A stretch of 64,000 nt of DNA from Ferdinandcohnia salidurans (GTDB lineage: Bacteria; Bacillota; Bacilli; Bacillales; Bacillaceae_L). Positions 1 through 7,165 of this stretch are shown piece after piece. Position numbers and translations under genes: made by a program. Below the pieces are notes generated by a model. The model saw nothing but the letters and a program-made list of their open reading frames with translations. It did no database searches and was not told where the DNA came from. The stretch spans positions 1 through 64,000 of the forward strand of contig NZ_JBHUEK010000018.1 of NCBI RefSeq assembly GCF_042680725.1, in the 5' to 3' direction. The number at the start of each line of letters is the position of its first letter. Positions within the stretch are counted from its first letter, which is position 1.

Positions 1-12
1 TTCGTTGGTAAA

Positions 13-70
13 GTGCCCTTATAGGGCGAAATCAAAACCGCCCGTTCTACGGGCGGATACTTACTTCAAG
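13..70. repeat. Tandem hairpins resembling an IS200/IS605-type right end
   Basis: Two small palindromes lie in tandem: GCCC-TTATA-GGGC (15-27) and CCGCCCG-TTCTA-CGGGCGG (38-56). The second is followed at once by TTAC and TTCAAG. Subterminal hairpins with TTAC/TCAA-type cleavage tetranucleotides are typical of IS200/IS605 ends and of the 3' end of the TnpB-associated guide RNA. No tnpA or tnpB is visible because the window begins here. The ribosome-binding site of the first gene starts only a few bases after TTCAAG. The assignment is an inference from pattern only; a plain terminator or a riboswitch fragment are alternatives. Confidence 0.3.
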
Positions 71-84
71 CTGGAGGTTTTGTA

Positions 85-1305
85 ATGACTACTTTTTGGT
101 TAACGAATGTCCGTTTAGAAAAGGGATTCCGTTACGACAATGAACAAGTTGCCGGAACGGATACGGAGATTTGCCATTTAAAAATAGAGGCAGGAAAAAT
201 TACCGAGATAAGCCGCGTAGCACCAGGGCACGACGAAGAACAAATTGATGCGAAAGAGCAATTATTGCTTCCGTCTTTACGGGATATGCACATTCATATC
301 GACAAAACGTATTATGGGGGACCATGGAAGGCTTGTACACCGATTACGAACGGAATTTTTACGAGATTAGAAGAAGAAAAAGAGCTGCTACCAAAGCTGT
401 TGCCAACAGCACAAGATCGAGCAGAAAAAATGATAGAAATGTATCTTGAAAATGGGCATACCCATATTCGAACACATTGTAATGTGGATCCTGTCATTGG
501 GTTAAAAAACTTAGAGGCAACTGTAAATGCCTTATCAAAATATGAAGATGTACTTACCTATGAGATTGTTGCTTTTCCTCAGCATGGGTTACTCAAAAGT
601 GATTCTGTACAATTAATTCGAGATGCGATGAAGAATGGGGCAACTTTGGTTGGTGGTGTTGATCCGGCAACGGTTGATCGAAATATCGAAAAATCGCTAT
701 CTACTATTTTTGAGATAGCAGTTGAAAACAATAAAGGTGTGGATATTCATCTTCATGACCCTAATACTTTAGGTGCCTTCACATTTGAAAGAATGGCAAG
801 TTATACAAAGGAAGCGGGCTTAAAGGGAAGAGCGACAATAAGTCATGGGATAGCTCTTGGTGATCTTCATGGAGATGCTTTGACCGAAATGGCAGCCCTT
901 CTAAAAGAGCAAGAAATAGATGTCACATCAACTGTTCCAATCAACCGTCCTACCATACCAATTCCAACTCTTGATAAATTAGGGGTACCTGTATCACTTG
1001 GACATGATAGTATTACGGACCACTGGTCACCTTTTGGAACAGGAAACACAATAAAAAAACTAAGCATTCTAGCAGAGCGTTTCCGAATGATTGATGAATA
1101 TTCACTTTCACGAGCTTTAAAATATGGAACTGGTGGTGTAACACCATTAAATGATCAAGGTGAACGTGTATGGCCAAAGGTTGGCGATGATGCAACGATG
1201 ATGCTCGTTAATGCTTCATGCTCTGCCGAAGCAATAGCAAGAAGGGCGACAGTAGAATCCCTGTACTTTAACGGGAAAAAGGTAGAAAGTAAGCGAGTAA
1301 ATTGA
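85..1305 (+). CDS. CodA-like amidohydrolase, paralogue A
   Basis: Metal-dependent hydrolase (406 aa) of the amidohydrolase superfamily, closest in motif pattern to cytosine deaminase-type enzymes, probably cytosolic. Visible motifs are the metal-binding HxH in DMHIHIDKTYYGGPWKA (near residue 70), HLHD near residue 225, SHG near 255 and the catalytic Asp in GHDSITDHWSPFGTG near 308. Cytosine deaminase has Glu in the position held here by Asp of HLHD, so the substrate may differ. The ATG follows GGAGG with normal spacing. It is the first of three paralogues; paralogue B follows after 31 bp, so the two are probably co-transcribed. The substrate is unknown; a cyclic amide, hydantoin-like compound or aminated heterocycle is inferred from the family. 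Confidence 0.85.
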   Translation: MTTFWLTNVRLEKGFRYDNEQVAGTDTEICHLKIEAGKITEISRVAPGHDEEQIDAKEQLLLPSLRDMHIHIDKTYYGGPWKACTPITNGIFTRLEEEKELLPKLLPTAQDRAEKMIEMYLENGHTHIRTHCNVDPVIGLKNLEATVNALSKYEDVLTYEIVAFPQHGLLKSDSVQLIRDAMKNGATLVGGVDPATVDRNIEKSLSTIFEIAVENNKGVDIHLHDPNTLGAFTFERMASYTKEAGLKGRATISHGIALGDLHGDALTEMAALLKEQEIDVTSTVPINRPTIPIPTLDKLGVPVSLGHDSITDHWSPFGTGNTIKKLSILAERFRMIDEYSLSRALKYGTGGVTPLNDQGERVWPKVGDDATMMLVNASCSAEAIARRATVESLYFNGKKVESKRVN

Positions 1306-1336
1306 GTACATGCATAATATGTTAGGGGGAAGAAGG

Positions 1337-2557
1337 ATGTCAGCTCCATATTGGTTAAAGAATATTCGATTAGAAACTGGTTATATACAAGATGAAAAGG
1401 GAGTCTATGAAACGAAAACAGACCTCTTTCATTTGAAAATACAAGATGGAAAAATTGTAGAGAAGAAGAATTCAAGTTTTAAAGTTCCAGCTGAGGAAAA
1501 AAACGTTGATGGTAAGGGCTACTTAGCTATACCAACATTTAAGGAAATGCACAATCATTTAGATAAAACCTACCTTTCATTGGATTGGAAAGCGTGTACA
1601 CCTGTTAAAAATCTGGAGGAGCGCCTTCGGTTAGAAGCAATGGAGCTTGAAGAGCTCGCTTCAACCGCGAAGCAACGTGCTAGTAAAATGATTGAATTGC
1701 TACTTTCCCATGGTTCAACACATATTCGTACGCATGTTAATATCGATCCCTATATCGGACTTAAAAACCTAGAAGGGGTAAAAGCTGCACTTGAGGATTA
1801 TTCCGATAAACTAACCTATGAAATCGTAGCCTTTCCTCAGCATGGTTTGTTGCGCGAAAATGTCATCCCATTAATGAAGGAAGCCATGAGATCGGGTGCT
1901 CATCTTGTAGGTGGGCTTGATCCTGCTGGTATTGATAAAAATATTGAAAAATCACTATATGAGGTTATGAATCTTGCCACAGAATTCAATTCAGATGTCG
2001 ATATTCACCTTCATGATGGCGGACATGTCGGGTATTATACTGTTGATAAGCTGGTAGAATTAGTCGAAGATGCAAAATGGCATAATCGTGTGGCAGTCAG
2101 TCACGCCTTTTGTCTTGGAGATGTACCTATTCCCCAACAAGAAGAGATTGCTGCAAAGTTAGGGCAAGTAGGAATGTCCATCATGTCAACAATTCCGATT
2201 AATAGAGTAATTCCTCCAATTGAACGATTAGATCGTTATGGAGTAAAGGTTTATTTAGGCTGTGACGGCTTCTATGACTCTTGGTCTCCACATGGAACAG
2301 GAGATGTTTTAGAAAAAGTAACTAAATATTGTGAACTTCACCGGAAGAGTGATGAACTTTCACTTGCTCGATCATTGAAATATGCAACGGGTGGACCAAC
2401 CTCATTAAAGCATGATGGTGAAGTGGCATGGCCACTAATAGGTGATGAGGCTAGCCTTGTTCTTGTTAATGCTTCCTGTTCAGCAGAAGTAGTTGCGAGA
2501 ACATCTAAGAGAGACGCTGTAATTTTTAAAGGTAAATTAGTTTCAGGACAAATTTAA
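1337..2557 (+). CDS. CodA-like amidohydrolase, paralogue B
   Basis: Second amidohydrolase (406 aa), alignable end to end with paralogue A. The HxH motif is present in EMHNHLDKTYLSLDWKA and the central His in VDIHLHDGG. The usual GHDSITDHW segment is changed to GCDGFYDSWSPHGTG: the Asp is still present but the preceding His is replaced by Cys, and the GGP after KTYY is lost. This suggests a different substrate from A and C, or relaxed selection. The start is the ATG after TAGGGGGA; an upstream ATG at 1310 lacks a ribosome-binding site. It lies 31 bp after paralogue A. A hairpin follows the stop. Confidence 0.83.
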   Translation: MSAPYWLKNIRLETGYIQDEKGVYETKTDLFHLKIQDGKIVEKKNSSFKVPAEEKNVDGKGYLAIPTFKEMHNHLDKTYLSLDWKACTPVKNLEERLRLEAMELEELASTAKQRASKMIELLLSHGSTHIRTHVNIDPYIGLKNLEGVKAALEDYSDKLTYEIVAFPQHGLLRENVIPLMKEAMRSGAHLVGGLDPAGIDKNIEKSLYEVMNLATEFNSDVDIHLHDGGHVGYYTVDKLVELVEDAKWHNRVAVSHAFCLGDVPIPQQEEIAAKLGQVGMSIMSTIPINRVIPPIERLDRYGVKVYLGCDGFYDSWSPHGTGDVLEKVTKYCELHRKSDELSLARSLKYATGGPTSLKHDGEVAWPLIGDEASLVLVNASCSAEVVARTSKRDAVIFKGKLVSGQI

Positions 2558-2594
2558 TATACACAATTGGTAAATAATGAAATATTTAAAATAA

Positions 2595-2640
2595 AAGACC
2601 GTGAATTTCCTAAGAGACTCTTTGGCGAATTCACGGTCTT
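2595..2640. terminator. 13-bp inverted repeat after paralogue B
   Basis: AAGACCGTGAATT (2595-2607) pairs perfectly with AATTCACGGTCTT (2628-2640). The loop itself contains AAGAG-ACT-CTT. No strong T-run follows, so termination efficiency is uncertain. It sits just after the stop of the amidohydrolase pair. Confidence 0.55.
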
Positions 2641-2782
2641 AAATGTTTTTAAGCGTCCTCTTCATCTGGATGATATCACTGGGGGGGCAGGCCCGCCCAC
2701 TTACCGTGGAACTTTTTGTGAAACAAGAATTTTCGGGTCGTCACTGTGACGAATCCGCGATTAGGTCTCCAGCTTTCTTAAA

Positions 2783-2791
2783 TGGTATAAT
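2783..2791 (+). promoter_or_regulatory. Extended -10 promoter for the Gfo/Idh gene
   Basis: TGGTATAAT provides a perfect TATAAT with an upstream TGn, about 60 bp before the GTG start. No good -35 hexamer is seen at 17 bp, which fits an extended -10 promoter. It starts a new transcription unit after the hairpin at 2595-2640. Confidence 0.5.
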
Positions 2792-2850
2792 CTTGTTTAT
2801 CGTTTGCTGTTTCACAAACATAATCAAAAAGTTTTCGGAGGGGTATTGTA

Positions 2851-3783
2851 GTGATCAAAATTGGGGTTATTGGACTAGGAGACATTGCACAAAAAGCGTA
2901 TCTGCCAGTTTATAGCGGATTAAAGGAGATTGAGTTTCATTTTTACACAAGAAACCAAGAAAAGTTACGAACAATTGCCAGCCAGTATCGGTTTGAACAT
3001 ATTCACTCCGACCTCAAATCCCTAATGGAAAGTGGTATTACGGGAGCATTTATCCATTCGTCGACATCCTCTCATGAAGAAATAGTTAAGCTGCTTCTAC
3101 AACACGGGATCCATGTGTTTGTGGACAAACCCATTACGGACAATTATGAAGGTGCTAAAAGACTTGTTGAATTGGCGGAAGAGCGAGGCCTTATTCTTAT
3201 GACCGGATTTAATCGCAGATTTGCCCCTTCGTATAAAAGTTTGAAGGAAGTATCTCAGCCAAATATGGTTGTGGTCCAGAAAAACCGTAATAATCTACCT
3301 GGTGAACCGAGGACGTTTATTTTTGATGATTTTATCCATGTAGTGGATACGATGAGGTATTTATTTCCGCAACCGATCGAAAACATGGTCGTGAATGGTC
3401 GTATGGAGAATGGTTCCTTATTCCACGTAGTGATTCAGTTTATTTCTAAAGGCGGCACGGCAATCGGCATTATGAACAGGGATAATGGGACCACCGAGGA
3501 AATCGCTCAGGTTATGGGCCCGTTCGAGAAGCGGACAGTCACGAATGTATCCAACTTGGTCATTTCAAAAGGTATGGAAAATAGTGAGGTTCGGAGCAGC
3601 GATTGGGAGCCAACCTTGTTTAAAAGAGGGTTTGAGCAAATGGTGAAAGATTTTATTCACGCTGTCAGCACAAATTCGGAAACCTTAATTTCAGCCCGGG
3701 ATGCACTGAAAACCCACGAAATTTGTGAAATTATTCTTACGAAACTAGCGGAAAAGAAGGAAGTAACAGGTACTACTATTTAA
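2851..3783 (+). CDS. Gfo/Idh/MocA family oxidoreductase (MviM-like)
   Basis: NAD(P)-dependent sugar or cyclitol dehydrogenase family protein (310 aa). The Rossmann nucleotide-binding motif GVIGLGDIA is at residues 5-13, the family Lys is in DKPIT (near residue 95), and a His/Asp pair lies in DDFIHVVDT (near 162-170). The length is slightly short for the family (about 330-350), with a reduced C-terminal substrate domain. The start is GTG after GGAGGGG. The DUF1456 gene follows after 18 bp, so the two are likely co-transcribed. The exact substrate cannot be told from sequence. Confidence 0.85.
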   Translation: MIKIGVIGLGDIAQKAYLPVYSGLKEIEFHFYTRNQEKLRTIASQYRFEHIHSDLKSLMESGITGAFIHSSTSSHEEIVKLLLQHGIHVFVDKPITDNYEGAKRLVELAEERGLILMTGFNRRFAPSYKSLKEVSQPNMVVVQKNRNNLPGEPRTFIFDDFIHVVDTMRYLFPQPIENMVVNGRMENGSLFHVVIQFISKGGTAIGIMNRDNGTTEEIAQVMGPFEKRTVTNVSNLVISKGMENSEVRSSDWEPTLFKRGFEQMVKDFIHAVSTNSETLISARDALKTHEICEIILTKLAEKKEVTGTTI

Positions 3784-3801
3784 AAAAAGGGAGCTTAACT
3801 G

Positions 3802-4302
3802 ATGGATAATAACGATATTTTAATCCGATTGAGATATGCATTGGAATTAAAAAATAAAGAAATGGCAGAGATTTTTAAACTTGGTGGCATGGACGTGCCA
3901 GTACCAGACGTTGTAAAGATTCTCACTAAGACATATGATGAAGATGATTATGAGAATGAAGATCAAATAAAGTGTACCCACAGTATGTTAGACTCATTTT
4001 TAAATGGACTTATTATTTACAAAAGAGGGAAGCAGGAACCAAAACCAGGACAGCCGAATCCACCAGAACCTACTCTAAAGACAAGTGGGAACGTGAATAA
4101 TCTTCTATTAAAGAAAGTCAAAATTGCACTAGCTTTAACGACTGAGGATATGCTAGATATTTTTGATAATGTAGGGTTAAGGGTAACAAAAGGAGAACTA
4201 GGGGCTTTATTACGAAAAGAAGGACATAAGAATTATAAAGAATGCGGAGATAATTTCGCCAGAAACTTTTTAAAAGGGCTAACGATCAAATACAGAGGGT
4301 AG
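3802..4302 (+). CDS. DUF1456 family protein (YehS-like)
   Basis: Small protein (166 aa) built of two copies of the DUF1456 unit: the first near residues 5-75 (LIRLRYALELKNKEMAEIF) and the second near 100-165 (LLKKVKIALALTTEDMLDIF), joined by a proline-rich linker (PKPGQPNPPEPT). The family includes E. coli YehS and has no settled biochemical role. A strong terminator lies shortly downstream. It is probably co-transcribed with the oxidoreductase upstream, but nothing in the sequence links the two functionally. Confidence 0.85.
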   Translation: MDNNDILIRLRYALELKNKEMAEIFKLGGMDVPVPDVVKILTKTYDEDDYENEDQIKCTHSMLDSFLNGLIIYKRGKQEPKPGQPNPPEPTLKTSGNVNNLLLKKVKIALALTTEDMLDIFDNVGLRVTKGELGALLRKEGHKNYKECGDNFARNFLKGLTIKYRG

Positions 4303-4368
4303 TGCTATCGCCATTAATTAAAAGAAGTTCTATTATATCATTCCGCTAAAAAAGATGATTGTTTATAG

Positions 4369-4411
4369 AGGTTTCCTAAAAGTTTTATGACTTTTGGGAA
4401 GCCTTTTTTTA
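4369..4411 (+). terminator. Intrinsic terminator after the DUF1456 gene
   Basis: AGGTTTCCTAAAAG pairs with CTTTTGGGAAGCCT, with an 8-nt loop and a T7 run. It closes the 2851-4302 unit. Confidence 0.85.
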
Positions 4412-4485
4412 TAGCTATATCAAGTGATTACGGGGAATAAAATTTAATTTTACCTCACGATAAAATATATTGTCAACAAGAAAAT

Positions 4486-4514
4486 TTGAAAAACTTTCAA
4501 AAAAATGTTACAAT
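4486..4514 (+). promoter_or_regulatory. Sigma-A promoter
   Basis: TTGAAA (4486-4491), a 17-bp spacer and TACAAT (4509-4514), with TG one base upstream of the -10. It lies about 150 bp before the ATG at 4666, leaving a leader with no recognised element. Confidence 0.65.
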
Positions 4515-4665
4515 AATCTTACAATTGTTTTTTTATATCTAGTTTATAAAAGAGATGAACAAATCAATCAGTTATGTGGGATTTAAAGAAACAAGTTGAA
4601 TAAAATGATCAATTTACTATCTATTAGTAACCGGGTTTTTTTATTCTACAAGGAGGACTAGAATA

Positions 4666-5520
4666 ATGAATCTTATTAATAAGAAAGTTACACACAAACG
4701 TTTTGGCATGGGTAGTATAGTTGAACATAATGAGTCTAGTATTGAAATCCATTTTGAGTCGGAAAATAAAAAGTTTGTTTTTCCCGATGTATTTGAAAAA
4801 CATCTAAAAATGCATGATAAAAGTATTGCAAATTCACTTGAAAAAATGATACAAGAAAAGGAAATGGAACGTAAAGAGGAAGAATCGAAGAAAGAAGAAG
4901 AAAGAAAACTACATCGAAAAAAACAGGAACTTCGCTTGGAATATGAAAAACTTATGAAAAATCATAAACTTCATCCAGAATCACAAATGGTTTTTTGGTG
5001 TGATCCAGAAGAACAGAATCGTTCTTTATCAGAGTGGAAGGTTTTTTCAGGCGAAATAAAAAGTGGTACGAACAAGGGGAAGCCAAATAAACCTATCCGC
5101 TTGCACCAAAATAGTGCTGTCCTGTTAACTGAAATAGATGACAGCAAGCCTGAAAAAGACAGACGTATCTTAGGTGTTTATATGGTAAAGGAAGGTTTTA
5201 TCGGTAAGCTTTGTGAAGATGGATATATTCCAGCTCATTCCACATACAGAATCCAACTGACAGAACAGGAATCGGAGCAGATGCTTTTCTGGAAATATTA
5301 CGTCAATGAAAAGCACCCTCACAAAATGACATGGAATACGGGGAAATACCGCTATTTTAATAATTTATGGATGGCTCAAATATTGCTTGATATCGTTTCG
5401 TTGAAAAGTGATCCAAAGGAACGAGAGCTTGCCCAACAATTCTTTGAACATTTTTGTAAAATGAATCAACTCACTGAGCAAGAGTTACAAAAGCCTAATG
5501 GCGCATTAATGCGTGATTAG
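4666..5520 (+). CDS. Unknown protein with N-terminal SH3-like segment and coiled coil
   Basis: I do not recognise a characterised family for this 284-aa protein. The first 50 residues (KVTHKRFGMGSIVEH) resemble the small beta-barrel segment seen in several nucleic-acid or RNA-polymerase binding proteins. A highly charged Lys/Glu helix follows (residues 55-100), probably a coiled coil. The C-terminal 180 residues contain an aromatic-rich domain (MVFWCDPEEQ, MLFWKYYVNE, YRYFNNLWMAQILLDI). No signal peptide or membrane segment is seen. It has its own promoter and terminator and a good ribosome-binding site (AAGGAGG). A cytosolic role is inferred; function unknown. Confidence 0.75.
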   Translation: MNLINKKVTHKRFGMGSIVEHNESSIEIHFESENKKFVFPDVFEKHLKMHDKSIANSLEKMIQEKEMERKEEESKKEEERKLHRKKQELRLEYEKLMKNHKLHPESQMVFWCDPEEQNRSLSEWKVFSGEIKSGTNKGKPNKPIRLHQNSAVLLTEIDDSKPEKDRRILGVYMVKEGFIGKLCEDGYIPAHSTYRIQLTEQESEQMLFWKYYVNEKHPHKMTWNTGKYRYFNNLWMAQILLDIVSLKSDPKERELAQQFFEHFCKMNQLTEQELQKPNGALMRD

Positions 5521-5618
5521 TCGTTTGCTATACTGACACAATTTCCCCACCATCACTATTTGCGATCAGTGCCAAGCTATTGTGTAGCTGTTACGTGGTT
5601 GGAACTCATAGAATAGAA

Positions 5619-5658
5619 AAGCAGTTGATATAGAAAACTCTATACCATCTGCTTTTTT
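5619..5658 (+). terminator. Intrinsic terminator
   Basis: AGCAG and TATAG arms pair with CTATA and CTGCT around an internal mismatch, followed by a T6 run. It ends the transcription unit of the unknown gene at 4666-5520. Confidence 0.7.
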
Positions 5659-5668
5659 GTAGTTTAAG

Positions 5669-5706
5669 CAAGCAAAAGGCGGGACTGCCTGTTAGCGTGA
5701 AAAAAC
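5669..5706 (+). pseudogene. Fragment of a tRNA-dihydrouridine synthase gene
   Basis: Bases 5682-5703 are identical over 22 nt to 15460-15481 inside the intact dus gene, where they encode the conserved GLPVSVK segment. Similarity continues leftwards through CAAGCA..GCAAAAG, with two bases missing that break the frame. No further dus similarity is visible on either side. It is best read as the remnant of a lost dus copy or of a recombination event; a chance 22-mer match within 64 kb is unlikely. Confidence 0.5.
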
Positions 5707-5801
5707 ACTAGATATTTTTAGAAAAAATGGTCAAAAAGCGGGAGAAAAGGAAAGACTTTATTTTAAGAGGATTGAATGCAGGTTTCGGAGGATGAATAGT
5801 A

Positions 5802-6317
5802 ATGAGTGATGTAAAATTAAGGCCATTAGAACGAGTTGACTTAGGATTTGTCCATAAATTAAATATTAATGCAAACATCATGTCCTATTGGTTTGAGGAG
5901 CCATACGAGTCGTTTGTTGAATTGCAGGATTTATATGATAAGCATATTCATGATCAGGGTGAAAGACGATTTATTGTACAAAAAGGCGATGAAATGGTGG
6001 GGCTAGTTGAATTAGTAGAGATTGATTATATTCATCGCAGGGTTGAATTCCAAATTATTATTGATCCCAATCATCAAGGGCATGGATATGCTAAGTCTGC
6101 AACGTATCTCGCAATGGACTATGCGTTTTCTGTATTGAATATGTATAAATTATATTTAATCGTGGATAAAACGAATGAAAAAGCGATTCACATTTATCAA
6201 AAACTTGGTTTTCAGTTTGAAGGAGAATTAATTGATGAGTTTTTTGTAGACGGTGAATATCATAATGCAATAAGAATGTGTATGTTTCAACATCAATATT
6301 TTAATAGGGGTTCTTGA
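5802..6317 (+). CDS. speG: Spermidine N1-acetyltransferase
   Basis: GNAT-fold enzyme (171 aa) that transfers an acetyl group from acetyl-CoA to spermidine or spermine, limiting polyamine toxicity. It closely follows the SpeG pattern known from enterobacteria: VKLRPLER at the start, SYWFEEPYESFVEL, LYDKHIHDQGERRF, the CoA-binding loop NHQGHGYAKSAT and the C-terminal block NEKAIHIYQKLGF. The length is close to the family. The ATG has GGAGG upstream. It stands alone between two terminators, so the neighbours say little about regulation. The B. subtilis polyamine acetyltransferases PaiA and BltD are less similar to this pattern. Confidence 0.92.
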   Translation: MSDVKLRPLERVDLGFVHKLNINANIMSYWFEEPYESFVELQDLYDKHIHDQGERRFIVQKGDEMVGLVELVEIDYIHRRVEFQIIIDPNHQGHGYAKSATYLAMDYAFSVLNMYKLYLIVDKTNEKAIHIYQKLGFQFEGELIDEFFVDGEYHNAIRMCMFQHQYFNRGS

Positions 6318-6397
6318 GGGCACGGCCAATGTTAAAAAACATGTAAGAGGTTGGGAAAACACAACTCATATTCAGGAAAATACACATCAGTTCAAGG

Positions 6398-6434
6398 AAA
6401 ACGGAGTGCCGATGAATGGACACTCCGTTTTTTT
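6398..6434. terminator. Shared terminator between speG and the convergent repeat-protein gene
   Basis: AAAACGGAGTG pairs with CACTCCGTTTT, followed by T-rich sequence on the + strand. A-rich sequence on the left side allows weaker termination on the - strand as well. Confidence 0.75.
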
Positions 6435-6452
6435 CTGTTATCTTTGTACGTT

Positions 6453-6806
6453 TTAGTAAGGAGAGAATGGAATATTATAATTTGGATAGTATGAGTATGG
6501 GTATGCGTAGTATGGTGGATACGGCGGGTAATATGGTGGGTAATAATAACCAAATCCTGGACCTGGAGCCAGTAGTGCACCAGTAGCTAGACCTCCTAAA
6601 AAGCCTAAGCCAAAACCAGGTCTACCGAATCCAAAGCCCGGTCTACCAAAACCAAAACCAGGTCTGCCGAATCCAAAGCCTGGTCTACCAAAACCAAATC
6701 CAGGTCTACCAAATCCAAATCCGGGGCGTATTCGTTGATCATTGACATCAATTATTTCTTGATTAAAAGGTTCCTGGAAACCGATATATGAATAACCATT
6801 AGTCAA
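6453..6806 (-). CDS. Gly/Phe/Tyr-rich heptad-repeat protein
   Basis: Low-complexity protein of 117 aa. The N-terminal 26 residues (MTNGYSYIGFQEPFNQ...) precede six copies of the heptad RPGFGFG (residues 27-68), then a short Gly/Ala hydrophobic stretch (GLGFLGGLATGALLAPG) and a Tyr/Pro-rich tail (YYYPPYYPPYPPYYAYPY). The start chosen is TTG at 6806, seven bases after CAGGAGGG on the minus strand; the ATG 25 codons earlier has no comparable site. Composition suggests a self-associating surface, spore-coat or matrix protein, but this is inference and I know no named homologue. Confidence 0.65.
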   Translation of the reverse strand: MTNGYSYIGFQEPFNQEIIDVNDQRIRPGFGFGRPGFGFGRPGFGFGRPGFGFGRPGFGFGRPGFGLGFLGGLATGALLAPGPGFGYYYPPYYPPYPPYYAYPYSYYPNYNIPFSPY

Positions 6807-6928
6807 AGCAAATCCCTCCTGTTTATTTATTACACTAAAGGATATGCTAAATAGCCTATTTGGCTTGGGCATATGCCTCATATTAATCCAAATAAATAAT
6901 TGTTTAGGTATTCACACCATATCTGTTA

Positions 6929-6956
6929 TTGACTGAGCAAGAGAATGTGATAAAAT
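6929..6956 (+). promoter_or_regulatory. Sigma-A promoter for amidohydrolase C
   Basis: TTGACT (6929-6934), a 16-bp spacer and TAAAAT (6951-6956). The start codon at 7166 is about 200 bp downstream, so the transcript has a long leader; I see no recognised riboswitch in it. Confidence 0.55.
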
Positions 6957-7165
6957 CTAGAAGATTTTAAGAATTAGAATAAATACTTCAACATGCAGAA
7001 GAAAAATGAAGTCAATATATGAAAGAAATCAAGTAAGCTATTGAGGGACCCATGCAATTGAAAATGCAATCAAACATGATCCTACAAACCTTTGTACCAT
7101 TTGCACAAAAAACAGTCTCTCGAACTATTAGAAATCAAATAGATTTTACAAAGGAGAATACACGA

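Noticed and set aside
2641..2780. Small coding gene after the hairpin at 2.6 kb
   Set aside because: Short frames exist but show no conserved features. The G-run with GGGCAGGCCCGCCC and the CGTCA-CTG-TGACG hairpin look like noncoding decay.
7052..7165. 38-residue extension of amidohydrolase C
   Set aside because: The upstream ATG has no ribosome-binding site, the extension has no counterpart in paralogues A and B, and AAAGGAGAA precedes the ATG at 7166.
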